This document shows positions 4,999 through 13,370 of a DNA stretch of 22,097 nt, one piece after another. The notes under the pieces are model-generated. The model made no database searches. It had not been told where the DNA came from and saw nothing but the letters and a program-made list of their open reading frames with translations. The DNA is from Phascolarctobacterium_B sp045598345. Its GTDB lineage: Bacteria; Bacillota; Negativicutes; Acidaminococcales; Acidaminococcaceae. Within the stretch, counting starts at the first letter, position 1. Every line of letters starts with the position of its first letter. The position numbers were made by a program, and so were the translations under genes. Where the stretch lies: NCBI GenBank assembly GCA_045598345.1, contig JAZLLX010000047.1:1-22097 (forward strand), in the 5' to 3' direction.

Positions 4999-6020
4999 TG
5001 CAAAGGGTTAGGGAACTGGTGCTTTTTGCAGTGGCAGGGGCAATCGGTTACACCTTTTACAAACTGAATATTCCCATTCCCTTTATGTTCGCAGGACTCA
5101 TCGTGGGTGTGGCAGGTGCGGCGATTCGTAATCCCTGGAATCAGTGGCCCATTCATTACCGTAACTTAGGTTTGATGGTGGTGGGCTATGCCATCGGTTC
5201 TTTCGTAACTGAGGAGGCCTGCCATGATTTTGTTGAGCAGATCGGGATGATTGTGGCATCCACGGTCTTTATGATTGTGGTAGGTATTTTTATTGCCTGG
5301 ATTATGGCAAAGATTTGGCATGAGGATTTTATGAGTTGCGTTCTCGGTATGATGCCCGGCGGTATGAGTTTGGTGATGGTAATTGTACAGGAAGACAAAC
5401 GCTATGACCCCAATGTGGTAATGGTTATGCAAATCCTCCGCTATTTTGGTGTGGTATTCTCTTTGCCGTTTTTGGTAATTACTCTTTTTGATGCCCATGT
5501 GATGAATGTGGCGCGAACAGTGGCACCGGATGCCTTGCACTGGCTGTGGTTTTTGCCCTTGGCACTTTTCGGTTCAGGATTCTTTTTGAAATTTCACATT
5601 CCTATTCCATGGCTGTTGGGACCTGTTATTCCCACTGCCATTTGTTCCATGTATTATCATCCCGTAAGCCCTTTGCCGGCGCCTTTATTGTGGGCGGCAC
5701 AGGTTTGCGTGGGAATCAGTATGGGGATGATGATGGATTTGCTGAGAATTTGGAGGGCGAAGAGGTTGCTGCCGGCAATAATCATTGGTACGGTTTTATT
5801 GATTGGGGCAAGTTATTTTGCGGCAGTAATGATTCAAAATTGGTATGGTGTGGATATTATTACAGGATTTTTGGCAATGGCTCCCGGCGGTATTAGTGAA
5901 ATGAATATTGCGGGACTGAGCATGGGGGCGGATGTGGCAATTATTTTGGCATATCAACTGCTAAGAGTGTTTGCAATTTCGTGGACCATACCGGTGTTAG
6001 TCCGTTTTAAGCCAAATTAA
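4992..6020 (+). CDS. AbrB-family integral membrane transporter-like protein
   Basis: A 342-residue membrane protein with about ten hydrophobic segments arranged as two repeated halves (the duplicated membrane domain often mislabelled AbrB regulator or ammonia monooxygenase). Repeated signatures are the short amphipathic IPIPFMFAGLIVG and IPIPWLLGPVIP segments and the MMPGGMSLVMV and MAPGGISEMNI motifs in the first and second halves. GTG 4992 is preferred as start because GGAGG (4977-4981) lies 10 nt upstream. ATG 4998 would be 16 nt away. It overlaps engB and is probably translated from the same message. The transported substrate is not known for the family. Confidence 0.85.
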   Translation: MLMQRVRELVLFAVAGAIGYTFYKLNIPIPFMFAGLIVGVAGAAIRNPWNQWPIHYRNLGLMVVGYAIGSFVTEEACHDFVEQIGMIVASTVFMIVVGIFIAWIMAKIWHEDFMSCVLGMMPGGMSLVMVIVQEDKRYDPNVVMVMQILRYFGVVFSLPFLVITLFDAHVMNVARTVAPDALHWLWFLPLALFGSGFFLKFHIPIPWLLGPVIPTAICSMYYHPVSPLPAPLLWAAQVCVGISMGMMMDLLRIWRAKRLLPAIIIGTVLLIGASYFAAVMIQNWYGVDIITGFLAMAPGGISEMNIAGLSMGADVAIILAYQLLRVFAISWTIPVLVRFKPN

Positions 6021-6082
6021 AATGGCGGAGAGGTTGACAATTTTAGCAAATACAATATAATTAGGGATTAGAGTATATAAAT

Positions 6083-6456
6083 GAACAAAGAGCAAAGACC
6101 AAATATGGTAGGATGTTCCTGTGATTAGAATTGGATGGTTCAACATATTGCGGACTTTTTTCGCCTCAGGCGTGGGGCGGGGGACCAGCGGCAGTTTTTC
6201 GGTGGCTGGTGGTGGGGTCGCACACTTGTAATTAGAAGTTGTAAGTTAGAAGTTATAAATTTCGGTGTAAAGTTCCTTTGATTATAGCAGGTATGTTGGT
6301 GGTGTGTTTATGTTTAGTTCTTCAATCGGAGAGAGCGACCCACCCCGTCTTGCCCTTCTATGTTCCTATAGGCAATCCACCCCGCCCACGCCTGGGCGGG
6401 AAAAGTTTGATCATAGTTTTTTTAATTATGTTTTTTCATAGGAACATATTACCACA
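6083..6456. repeat. Mosaic intergenic repeat element (copy A)
   Basis: The 465-nt gap 6021-6485 contains no credible gene. A family motif (GGTAGGATGTTCCTGTGATT) lies at 6107-6126, a weaker copy at about 6264-6286, and an inverted copy (AGGAACATATTACCA) at 6440-6454. Inside, a GC-rich block at 6164-6179 (CAGGCGTGGGGCGG) is matched in inverted orientation at 6381-6400, itself a hairpin with 8-bp arms CCCGCCCA/TGGGCGGG. The whole reads as a degenerate large palindrome. The 42 nt at 6086-6127 recur with one mismatch at 18645-18686. Confidence 0.7.
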
Positions 6457-6485
6457 ATTATTCATTATTCTTTATTAATTATTAA

Positions 6486-7679
6486 TTGAAGACCGTGTCT
6501 ATTTTTACCAGCGGTGAGATACTTTTGCCGCAGAATGTGGAATTGAATAAATGGTCTGTGATTGCGGTTGACCAGTTCACCAGTAACAGGGAATATTGGC
6601 AACGGGTGGAAAAATTTGTCGGTCCTGCCCAAAGCACATTGCATTTGGTTTTGCCGGAGATTTATCTGGACGGTGATTGCAAGGAACGCATTGCGAAAAT
6701 CAATGCCACCATGCGAAAATATTTGTTGCAATTCACTTTCCGATCTTGTGAGAAGGCCTATGTTTATATTGAGCGGACTTTGCAAAACGGCCTGATCCGC
6801 CGGGGGCTGTTGGGACTTGTGGATTTGGAAAAATTTGATTATCAAAAAGATTCCAAATCTTCCGTAAGACCAACGGAACAAACGGTGCTGAGCCGTATCC
6901 CTCCCCGTCAGGCAATCCGCAGGGATGCAGTGTTGGAACTGCCCCATGTGCTGTTGCTTTGCAATGATGCGGATGATTTGATTTTTGGCAGTATTGCTAA
7001 AATAAAAAATGATTTGCCATTGCTTTATGATTTTGAACTGATGGAAGGCGGCGGCAGGATTCGTGGTTATTTGCTTCAAGGTGGGACGGAACAAGCCGTT
7101 TCCCAAGCCGTTGAAAAGTACGAAGCAAATAAGACCATGTGCTATGCGGTGGGTGACGGTAATCACTCCCTGTCAGCGGCCAAGGCCTGTTACGAAGAGG
7201 AAAAGGCAAAGGGCGGCAAAGATTTGCCCAGCCGTTATGCTTTGGTGGAATTGGGGAATATTCAAGATGAAAGTCAAAAGTTTGAACCCATTCACCGCCT
7301 GCTGAAAAATGTGCAGATTCAGGAAGTGTTGGCATATCTCAACTCTGATGAAGGTTGTACTTTGCAATATATTACAGCCAATGGCAGGGGAAAAATCAAG
7401 ATAGATTGCCGTTCAGGTGAGTTGCCGGTGGGGGCATTGCAAAGACAATTGGACAAATATTTAAGTGAACATACATGTTCCATTGATTATATTCATGGTG
7501 AAGATGAGTTGGAGCATTTGGCAAAAGAGGAGAACAACATTGGCTTTGTGCTTCCGACCATTGATAAAAATGCGTTCTTTGCAAGTGTGGCAAAGAACGG
7601 AGTGCTTCCCCGCAAGACCTTCTCTATGGGACATGCAGAAGAAAAACGCTACTATTTGGAAGCGAGAAAAATTAAGTGA
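6486..7679 (+). CDS. DUF1015-family protein
   Basis: A 397-residue protein of the DUF1015 family, with the expected opening (GEILLPQNVELNKWSVIAVDQFTSNREYW), THLxLPE-like STLHLVLPEIYL and the family's GDGNHSLSAAK motif (G223-D224-G225-N226-H227). The biochemical function is unknown. Homologues often sit beside serine-biosynthesis genes and, by fold resemblance, have been suspected of nucleotide or kinase-like activity, which I cannot confirm. The start is TTG 6486 (a GTG at 6495 is an alternative). Neither has a visible Shine-Dalgarno sequence, and the start lies 30 nt after a repeat element. It precedes serA by 22 nt in an apparent operon. serC is absent from the window. Confidence 0.85.
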   Translation: MKTVSIFTSGEILLPQNVELNKWSVIAVDQFTSNREYWQRVEKFVGPAQSTLHLVLPEIYLDGDCKERIAKINATMRKYLLQFTFRSCEKAYVYIERTLQNGLIRRGLLGLVDLEKFDYQKDSKSSVRPTEQTVLSRIPPRQAIRRDAVLELPHVLLLCNDADDLIFGSIAKIKNDLPLLYDFELMEGGGRIRGYLLQGGTEQAVSQAVEKYEANKTMCYAVGDGNHSLSAAKACYEEEKAKGGKDLPSRYALVELGNIQDESQKFEPIHRLLKNVQIQEVLAYLNSDEGCTLQYITANGRGKIKIDCRSGELPVGALQRQLDKYLSEHTCSIDYIHGEDELEHLAKEENNIGFVLPTIDKNAFFASVAKNGVLPRKTFSMGHAEEKRYYLEARKIK

Positions 7680-7701
7680 TTAAAAGAAAAGGAGATTAAA
7701 A

Positions 7702-9276
7702 ATGTTTAGAGTAATTGTTACAGAAGACATCAATGAAAAAGGTATTGAGTTGCTGCAAAAGTGCCCTGATATTCAGGTGGATGTACGCATGGATATTGAG
7801 CGTGCGGAACTTTTGAAAGTTATCGGCGATTATGATGCCATAGTTGTACGCAGTGTGACTAAGGTTAATGAAGAACTTTATGAAAAAGCCACCAATCTGA
7901 AAGTGGTGGGCAGAGCGGGCAACGGTGTGGACAATATTGAAATGGAAGGTGCCACCAAGCGTGGTATCATTGTTGTGAACACGCCGGAATCCAATATTAT
8001 TTCCGCGGCGGAACACACCATCGGTTTGCTGTTAAGCAGTTCCCGTAACATTGTGCCTGCCAACAAGATTTTGGAAGGCGGTGGCTGGGAGCGGAAAGCG
8101 TTGACCGGCAGTGAGATGTTTAACAAGACCTTGGGCATTATTGGTCTGGGTCGTATCGGTTCTTTGGTTACCAAAAGAATGCAGGCCTTTGGTATGAAAG
8201 TCATTGCTTATGACCCCTATATTGCCGACAGCCGTTTTGAAAATTTGGGCGTGGAGAAATGTGCTACATTGGAAGAACTTTTACGCCGCAGTGATGTGAT
8301 TACCATTCACACCCCCAAAACAGAGGAGACCGTCAACATTGTCAGCGACAAAGAATTTGCCCTGTGCAAGAAGGGTGTGCGGATTGTGAACTGTGCCCGT
8401 GGGGGTCTGATTAACGAAGATGCATTGGTGAAGGCAATCAAAGACGGCATTGTTGCCAGCGCCGGTGTGGATGTATTGATGGGCGAACCTAAACCTGTTT
8501 CCCCGTTGATTAAGGTACCGGAGTGCGTTGTTACCCCTCACTTGGGAGCGGAAACATGGGAAGCACAGGTTAATGTCGGGGTGGCTGTGGCAGAGGAAGT
8601 TATCAGTGCATTGCATGGTGAGATGGTTCCCAACGCAGTGAATTTGCCGGCCTTACATTCTGATGAATTAAGCGAAATGCTGGATTATTTGAGTTTGGGC
8701 GAGGCACTTGGCAAATTGTATTACCAACTGGAAAAAGACCCGGCAGAGAAAGTGGAAATTTTCTATGGCGGCAGTGTTACGAATATGGAAACCCAACTCA
8801 TTACCAGAGCGGTGTTGAAAGGCGTGTTTGAGCCGGTTTTGAAAGAGCGGGTAAATTATGTCAATTCCGAAGTGGCGGCAGAAAGCCGTGGGGTGGCGGT
8901 TTCCGTAGGCAAGACCCAAAGCCAGTATAATCTGATTATGGTGACTGTCCGTGGCAAGAACAAGTCCTTCACAGCCAGCGGCACGGTTATCCGTAAGGGC
9001 GAAATCCGTATTACCAATATTGACGGTTATAATTTTGATTTGACCCCCGAACCTTATATGTTGGTTGTCCGCAATCAGGATAAGCCGGGCGTTATCGGCA
9101 GTATCGGTACATATTTGGGTGATGCCAAGGTCAACATTGCCAACATGCAGGTCAGCCGCAACAAAGCAGGGGATGCCATGATGTTCATGAGCGTGGATAA
9201 TGTGGTGCCCGCTGATGTGCTTTCCGGCCTGCAAAAAGCGGCTCTTGTTAAAGAGGCAAGATTCGTAAGATTATAA
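7702..9276 (+). CDS. serA: D-3-phosphoglycerate dehydrogenase
   Basis: Catalyses NAD-dependent oxidation of 3-phosphoglycerate to 3-phosphohydroxypyruvate, the first step of serine synthesis. This is the long form (524 residues). Domains in order: substrate/nucleotide-binding domain with the Rossmann motif G148-x-G150-x2-G153, the catalytic set Arg233 (NCARGG), Glu262 (GEP) and His280 (TPHLG), an allosteric substrate-binding domain at about 310-445, and a C-terminal ACT domain (from about 450: YMLVVRNQDKPGVIGSIGTYL). The ACT domain suggests feedback by serine. AAGGAG lies 8 nt before the ATG. It follows the DUF1015 gene by 22 nt and ends at a strong terminator. Confidence 0.97.
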   Translation: MFRVIVTEDINEKGIELLQKCPDIQVDVRMDIERAELLKVIGDYDAIVVRSVTKVNEELYEKATNLKVVGRAGNGVDNIEMEGATKRGIIVVNTPESNIISAAEHTIGLLLSSSRNIVPANKILEGGGWERKALTGSEMFNKTLGIIGLGRIGSLVTKRMQAFGMKVIAYDPYIADSRFENLGVEKCATLEELLRRSDVITIHTPKTEETVNIVSDKEFALCKKGVRIVNCARGGLINEDALVKAIKDGIVASAGVDVLMGEPKPVSPLIKVPECVVTPHLGAETWEAQVNVGVAVAEEVISALHGEMVPNAVNLPALHSDELSEMLDYLSLGEALGKLYYQLEKDPAEKVEIFYGGSVTNMETQLITRAVLKGVFEPVLKERVNYVNSEVAAESRGVAVSVGKTQSQYNLIMVTVRGKNKSFTASGTVIRKGEIRITNIDGYNFDLTPEPYMLVVRNQDKPGVIGSIGTYLGDAKVNIANMQVSRNKAGDAMMFMSVDNVVPADVLSGLQKAALVKEARFVRL

Positions 9277-9293
9277 TTTTAAAAAACACAAAA

Positions 9294-9332
9294 GGTGCAA
9301 GCACTTTTGCAGAAAGTGCTTGCATCTTTTTT
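9294..9332 (+). terminator. Intrinsic terminator after serA
   Basis: A 14-bp stem (9294-9307 with 9313-9326, core TGCAAGCACTTT, one G-T pair) has a 5-nt loop AGCAG-type turn and a T6 run, about 18 nt after the serA stop. Confidence 0.9.
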
Positions 9333-9354
9333 ATGCGTATAGGTAGGTTCGGTG

Positions 9355-9441
9355 TTATTTGCTGTTCAAATAATCCAAAAAAGTTTTTGCCAGTGTGGAC
9401 AGGGGACGGTTTTTCACAATGTTGTTGGAAATTTTGATAAG
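9355..9441 (-). pseudogene. Remnant of a LysR-type regulator C-terminus
   Basis: On the minus strand 28 codons ending at TAA (9357-9355) read LIKISNNIVKNRPLSTLAKT, then FLDYLNSK. The RPLSTLAKTFLDYL pattern resembles the conserved last helix of LysR-family regulators. No start, HTH or effector domain remains, and the frame degenerates upstream. I infer a decayed regulator that once lay divergent to the CoA transferase gene. A chance resemblance is possible. Confidence 0.35.
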
Positions 9442-9473
9442 GCATATATTATAAATGTTTGCCAAAAATACAT

Positions 9474-9502
9474 TTTACTTATAAACTGAATTGTAGTAAA
9501 AT
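9474..9502 (+). promoter_or_regulatory. Candidate promoter of the CoA transferase gene
   Basis: TAAAAT (9497-9502) has a weak -35-like TTTACT (9474-9479) 17 bp upstream. The predicted start is about 30 nt before the GTG start codon. Confidence 0.35.
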
Positions 9503-9540
9503 ATTAAAAGAAATCATTGAGAAAGAAAGGAAGTGATTTT

Positions 9541-11043
9541 GTGTTAGATAAAGACAGGTTGCGTAACCCTAAATTATTTGACAAAATTATGAGTGCCGAC
9601 GAGGCGGCATGCTTGATTTCTGATGGTATGAATGTGGGTGTCAGCGGCTTTACGCCCTCCGGCTATCCCAAGATGACCACCATGGCTTTGGCAAGGCAGA
9701 TTAAGGCGGGCAAGCAATGCCGGATTAATCTTTGGACTGGTGCCAGCGTTGGCCCGGAAATTGAGGAGGAATTGGCTGCGGTTGGCGGTATCAGGAGCCG
9801 TCAGCCCTATTATGCCGCTTCCAACAAGTCAATGAAGGCAGGAATAAATGGTGGCACGATTGACTATATTGACCAGCATTTGAGCCATTTTGCCCAACAG
9901 ATTGACTATGGTTTCCATGGGGATGTGGATGTGGCTATTGTGGAAGTTATTGCGGTTACACCCGAAGGCAATTTGATTCTTTGCAGCGGGGTGGGCAATA
10001 CACCGATGCTGGTAAAGCATGCCAAACATATTATTGTGGAAGTGAATACGGCAGTGCCTCTCAGTTTGGAAGGTATGCATGATATTTACATTTGCGACAA
10101 ACCGCCCTTCCGTAAGGAAATTCCTATTTACCACGCAGGTGACCGTTGCGGCAAGACCTATGTGGAATGTGGTCTGGACAGAATTGATGCCATCGTGGAA
10201 AGCGATATTCTTGACAGGGTCCGTACCCTTTCCGACCCGGATGATGATGCGGTGAAGATTGCGGAACATTTGGTAGATTTCCTGGAACATGAACAGAAGA
10301 TGGGTCGTTTGCCAAAAGATAAAATGCTGCCCATGCAGAGCGGTGTGGGTTCCATTGCTAATGCGGTTTTGCTGGGACTGGCAAAATCCAAGTTTGAAAA
10401 TTTGGAAATGTATTCCGAAATTTTGCAGGACAGTGTTTTCAAACTGATTAAATTGGGTAAGATTGTGAAGGCATCCGGTTGTGCTTTTACCCCCAGTCCT
10501 GCGGTTTGGCAGATGTATAAGGAAGACCCGGAACTTTACAACAAGGCCATTGTGCTTCGTCCTTTGGATATTTCCAACAGTCCGGAAGTTATCCGCCGTT
10601 TGGGTGTTATCAGTATGAACACGCCCATTGAATTTGATATTTACGGACAGGCCAACAGTACCCATGTTATGGGACGGAATATGATGAACGGCATCGGCGG
10701 CAGCGGTGACTATATGCGTAACGGTTATATTACCATTTTCAGTACACCTTCCTGTGCCAAGGGCGGGGACATCAGCAGCATAGTGCCAATGGTTACTCAT
10801 GCTGACCATACGGAACATGATACAATGGTCTTCATCACAGAGCAGGGTGTGGCAGATATCCGTGGTCTGGCTCCTGTGGACAGGGCAAAACTGATTATTG
10901 AGAAATGTGCTCATCCCAAGTACCGTGACCAGTTGAAAGATTATTTGCAATTGGCACAGAAGAAGGGCGGTCACGAGCCGGTGGATTTGGCACATGCTTT
11001 TGATATGCACCTCAAGTTTGAAGCAACAGGGGCAATGCTGTAA
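9541..11043 (+). CDS. Acetyl-CoA hydrolase/transferase family: succinate (propionyl/acetyl) CoA transferase
   Basis: A 500-residue class I CoA transferase. It would move CoA between succinate and an acyl-CoA such as propionyl-CoA or acetyl-CoA. A glutamate in YSEILQD (Glu293 from this start) matches the catalytic glutamate of succinyl-CoA:acetate CoA transferases. The oxyanion-type QSGVGSIANAVL loop lies before it, and GIGGSGDYMRNG and GVADIRGL motifs occur in the second half. GTG 9541 is chosen because AAAGGAAG ends about 8 nt upstream. A longer TTG-started frame at 9517 would span this site. With the mutase gene downstream it fits activation of succinate for propionate formation. The exact acyl donor is not determined. 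Confidence 0.9.
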   Translation: MLDKDRLRNPKLFDKIMSADEAACLISDGMNVGVSGFTPSGYPKMTTMALARQIKAGKQCRINLWTGASVGPEIEEELAAVGGIRSRQPYYAASNKSMKAGINGGTIDYIDQHLSHFAQQIDYGFHGDVDVAIVEVIAVTPEGNLILCSGVGNTPMLVKHAKHIIVEVNTAVPLSLEGMHDIYICDKPPFRKEIPIYHAGDRCGKTYVECGLDRIDAIVESDILDRVRTLSDPDDDAVKIAEHLVDFLEHEQKMGRLPKDKMLPMQSGVGSIANAVLLGLAKSKFENLEMYSEILQDSVFKLIKLGKIVKASGCAFTPSPAVWQMYKEDPELYNKAIVLRPLDISNSPEVIRRLGVISMNTPIEFDIYGQANSTHVMGRNMMNGIGGSGDYMRNGYITIFSTPSCAKGGDISSIVPMVTHADHTEHDTMVFITEQGVADIRGLAPVDRAKLIIEKCAHPKYRDQLKDYLQLAQKKGGHEPVDLAHAFDMHLKFEATGAML

Positions 11044-11401
11044 TAATGCGTAATTCGCAATTCGCAATGCGTAATCTAATTAAGAATTCAGAATGCAGAA
11101 TTAAGAATGATTGTAAGATGTTCCTGTGATTATATAATTAGGTGTCAGGTTTCAGGAAAGTGGGCAGAGTGAGAACTCTTGGCCCCTTTGCAAAGGGGCT
11201 GTCAGCGAAAGGAACATAGGCGGCTGACTGGGGATTTTTCTAATCAACGGAACTATTTACCATAGTTTTAAGATTTAAGTTTTTAACTTTTAACTTTTTT
11301 TTGCATTCCTGTGATTATAATGTGATTATAATCAGATTTAACTTTAGGAAATTGGGGAAGGGAGTTCCCACAAAATATTAAAAAATTAGGAGGAGAAAAT
11401 T
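11044..11401. repeat. Mosaic intergenic repeat element (copy B) and mutase leader
   Basis: This 358-nt gap starts with AATGCGTAATTCGC-type repeats (11044-11080). A family motif (GTAAGATGTTCCTGTGATTA) lies at 11113-11132, then a hairpin block AGCCCC-type with GCAAAG loop (about 11183-11204), GGAACATAGG at 11211-11220, and an inverted terminal motif (AACGGAACTATTTACCATAG) at 11246-11265. The 28 nt from about 11260 recur near 19723 with one mismatch. A tandem 11-mer TGTGATTATAA (11310-11331) contains two TATAAT boxes that may serve the mutase gene, but no good -35 is seen. No gene is visible, and no cobalamin riboswitch. Confidence 0.7.
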
Positions 11402-13054
11402 ATGTCTAATGAATCTTTGAAAAAGGGTCTTGAGGGTTACAATGCCAAATATGACAAGGCCGTAGCAAAATTCCCGGAGCGGGCGGCGTTCAAGCGTCAA
11501 CGGGTTTATACTCCGTTGGACATTCCCGAAGATTGGGATTATGAAACAAAATTAGGATTCCCCGGTGAATATCCTTTCACCCGTGGTGTGCAACCCACAA
11601 TGTACCGTGGCCGTTTGTGGACCATGCGTGCTTATGCTGGTTTCAGCACGGCGGAGGAATCCAACAAGCGTTATAAATTGTTGTTGGAAAAAGGTCAGAC
11701 CGGTTTGTCCGTTGCCTTTGACCTTCCCACCCAAATCGGCTTGGATTCTGACAGTCAGTTAAGCGCCGGTGAGGTTGGCAAGGTTGGTGTAGCCATTGAC
11801 TCTTTGGCTGATATGGAACAACTTTTTGACGGTATTGATTTGAGCAAGGTTTCCACTTCCATGACTATCAACGGCCCGGCGGCAGTTTTGTTGGCTATGT
11901 ATGTGGCTGTGGCTGAAAAACAAGGTGTTAAGCCGGAACAATTAAAGGGTACTATTCAAAACGATGTATTGAAAGAATACATTGCCCGTGGCACTTATAT
12001 TTTCCCGCCCCGTCCTTCCATGCGTCTGGTAACTGATACCTTTGCTTACTGCTCCAAGAATATTCCTCACTGGAATACAATTTCCGTAGGCGCCTACCAC
12101 ATTCGTGAGGCAGGTTCCAGCGAAATTCAGGAAGTGGCATTTGCCTTCGCTTGTGCTATCGCTTATATTGATGCGGCTATTAAAGCAGGTCAAAAGGTTG
12201 ATGATTTCGCCCCCGGCATTTCCTGGATTTTCACCGCAGGTTTGGACTTCTTCTTTGAAATTTCCAAGTTCCGTGCCGCCCGCCGTTTGTGGGCACGCAT
12301 TATGAAAGAACGCTATGGCGCGACAGTACCCAAAGCACAAATGCTCCGTGTGCATGTTCACACCGCAGGTTCTGTTTTGACCGCACAACAACCCATGAAC
12401 AATGTGGCCCGTATTACCTGGCAGGCAATGAGCGCCGTATTGGGCGGAATCCAGTCCATGGCTTGCTGTGCTTATGATGAAGCATTGGCTTTGCCGACTG
12501 AAGAAAGTGCTACTTTGGCGTTGCGTACCCAACAGTTGATTGCCAACGAGAGCGGTTGTGCTGATACCATTGATCCCATGGCAGGTTCTTATTTGGTAGA
12601 AAAACTCACTGACGATATTGAGGCACAGGCCTACGAATATATTAAGAAGATTGACGAAATGGGCGGTGCGGTGGCAGCCATTGAAAAGGGCTATATGCAG
12701 GGCGAAATGGCGGCACATGCCTATGAATATCAACGGGAAATTGAAACCGGCAAGCGTGTAGTTGTTGGTGTGAACAAATATGCCGACAACAAGAAGGCGC
12801 CGGAAGGGGATGTGCTCACTGCTGACTTGACAGTGGCAGACCGTCAAATTAAAAAGGTTAATGCGATGAAGGCAAAACGTGACCAAAAGGCAGTGGATGC
12901 GGCTTTGGCTAAATTGAAGGTTGCCTGTGAAGGTACGGAAAACTTGATGCCTTATTTGATTGAGGCCGCCAAGACATATGCGACTTTGGGCGAGATTTGT
13001 GGCGTTATGCGTGAGGTGTTTGGGGAATATCAACAGGGCGGCAACAACTTCTAA
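11402..13054 (+). CDS. Methylmalonyl-CoA mutase, catalytic (large) subunit
   Basis: A 550-residue protein matching only the catalytic TIM-barrel part of methylmalonyl-CoA mutase, the two-subunit layout in which a small protein of about 140 residues binds cobalamin. It interconverts succinyl-CoA and (R)-methylmalonyl-CoA. The substrate determinants are present: Tyr78 in RAYAGFSTAEESN, Arg208 in RPSMRLV and His233 in GAYHIREAGSS. The tyrosine favours methylmalonyl-CoA over the isobutyryl- or 2-hydroxyisobutyryl-CoA mutase types. AGGAGG lies 9 nt before the ATG. It follows the CoA transferase gene, consistent with succinate-to-propionate fermentation. No cobalamin-binding subunit, epimerase or MeaB-type chaperone is encoded in the window. 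Confidence 0.92.
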   Translation: MSNESLKKGLEGYNAKYDKAVAKFPERAAFKRQRVYTPLDIPEDWDYETKLGFPGEYPFTRGVQPTMYRGRLWTMRAYAGFSTAEESNKRYKLLLEKGQTGLSVAFDLPTQIGLDSDSQLSAGEVGKVGVAIDSLADMEQLFDGIDLSKVSTSMTINGPAAVLLAMYVAVAEKQGVKPEQLKGTIQNDVLKEYIARGTYIFPPRPSMRLVTDTFAYCSKNIPHWNTISVGAYHIREAGSSEIQEVAFAFACAIAYIDAAIKAGQKVDDFAPGISWIFTAGLDFFFEISKFRAARRLWARIMKERYGATVPKAQMLRVHVHTAGSVLTAQQPMNNVARITWQAMSAVLGGIQSMACCAYDEALALPTEESATLALRTQQLIANESGCADTIDPMAGSYLVEKLTDDIEAQAYEYIKKIDEMGGAVAAIEKGYMQGEMAAHAYEYQREIETGKRVVVGVNKYADNKKAPEGDVLTADLTVADRQIKKVNAMKAKRDQKAVDAALAKLKVACEGTENLMPYLIEAAKTYATLGEICGVMREVFGEYQQGGNNF

Positions 13055-13072
13055 TGCTCGTTATTATCGGTT

Positions 13073-13314
13073 TGTGCTGCGTTGCCGTTTCAAAAATCGA
13101 CCTTGATGACCACCAGGTCAATCTCGTCCGATTTTTGTCCGGCGCCTTGCCCAAACACGATACCAACTTCGCATTCTAATACTTGTTACTGACACTTTAT
13201 ACTGCGTCACTGCGGAATAATTTTGACCTCGATGACCGTTTAGGTCTATCTCGTCCAAAATTTTCCTTGTTCCTTGTCTAAAGTGCCATTAACTTCGCAT
13301 TCCAATACTTATTG
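13073..13314. repeat. Tandem 126-bp hairpin repeat (two copies)
   Basis: The gap 13055-13370 (316 nt) has no gene. It holds two diverged copies of a unit with a period of 125-127 bp (about 13073-13184 and 13198-13314). Shared blocks are CTGCGT, GATGACC, ATCTCGTCC and AACTTCGCATTC with AATACTT. Each copy folds: CAAAAATCG/CGATTTTTG (13091-13099 with 13129-13137) in copy one, and AATTTTG/CAAAATT (13219-13225 with 13256-13262) plus GACC/GGTC in copy two. The arms differ but pairing is kept. There is no T run, so it is not a simple terminator. Confidence 0.75.
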
Positions 13315-13370
13315 ATATTTATAAACCTCGCATTGTAATCTGAATTCTGCATTCATAAGGAGGCAATGAA

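Noticed and set aside
6278..6478. 66-residue plus-strand frame between the AbrB-type gene and the DUF1015 gene
   Set aside because: It lies fully inside the repeat element, has no ribosome-binding site and reads through hairpin sequence. No family resemblance.
9829..11067. Long (412-residue) minus-strand frame opposite the CoA transferase
   Set aside because: It is antisense to a clear enzyme with intact motifs. Its His/Asn/Ile-rich composition is typical of a shadow frame.
11280..11400. Cobalamin riboswitch before the B12-dependent mutase gene
   Set aside because: The leader is too short, consists of repeats and a tandem TGTGATTATAA, and shows no B12-box-like sequence.
11942..13033. 363-residue minus-strand frame opposite the mutase
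   Set aside because: Shadow of the conserved mutase coding sequence, with Cys/His-rich composition and no start signal.
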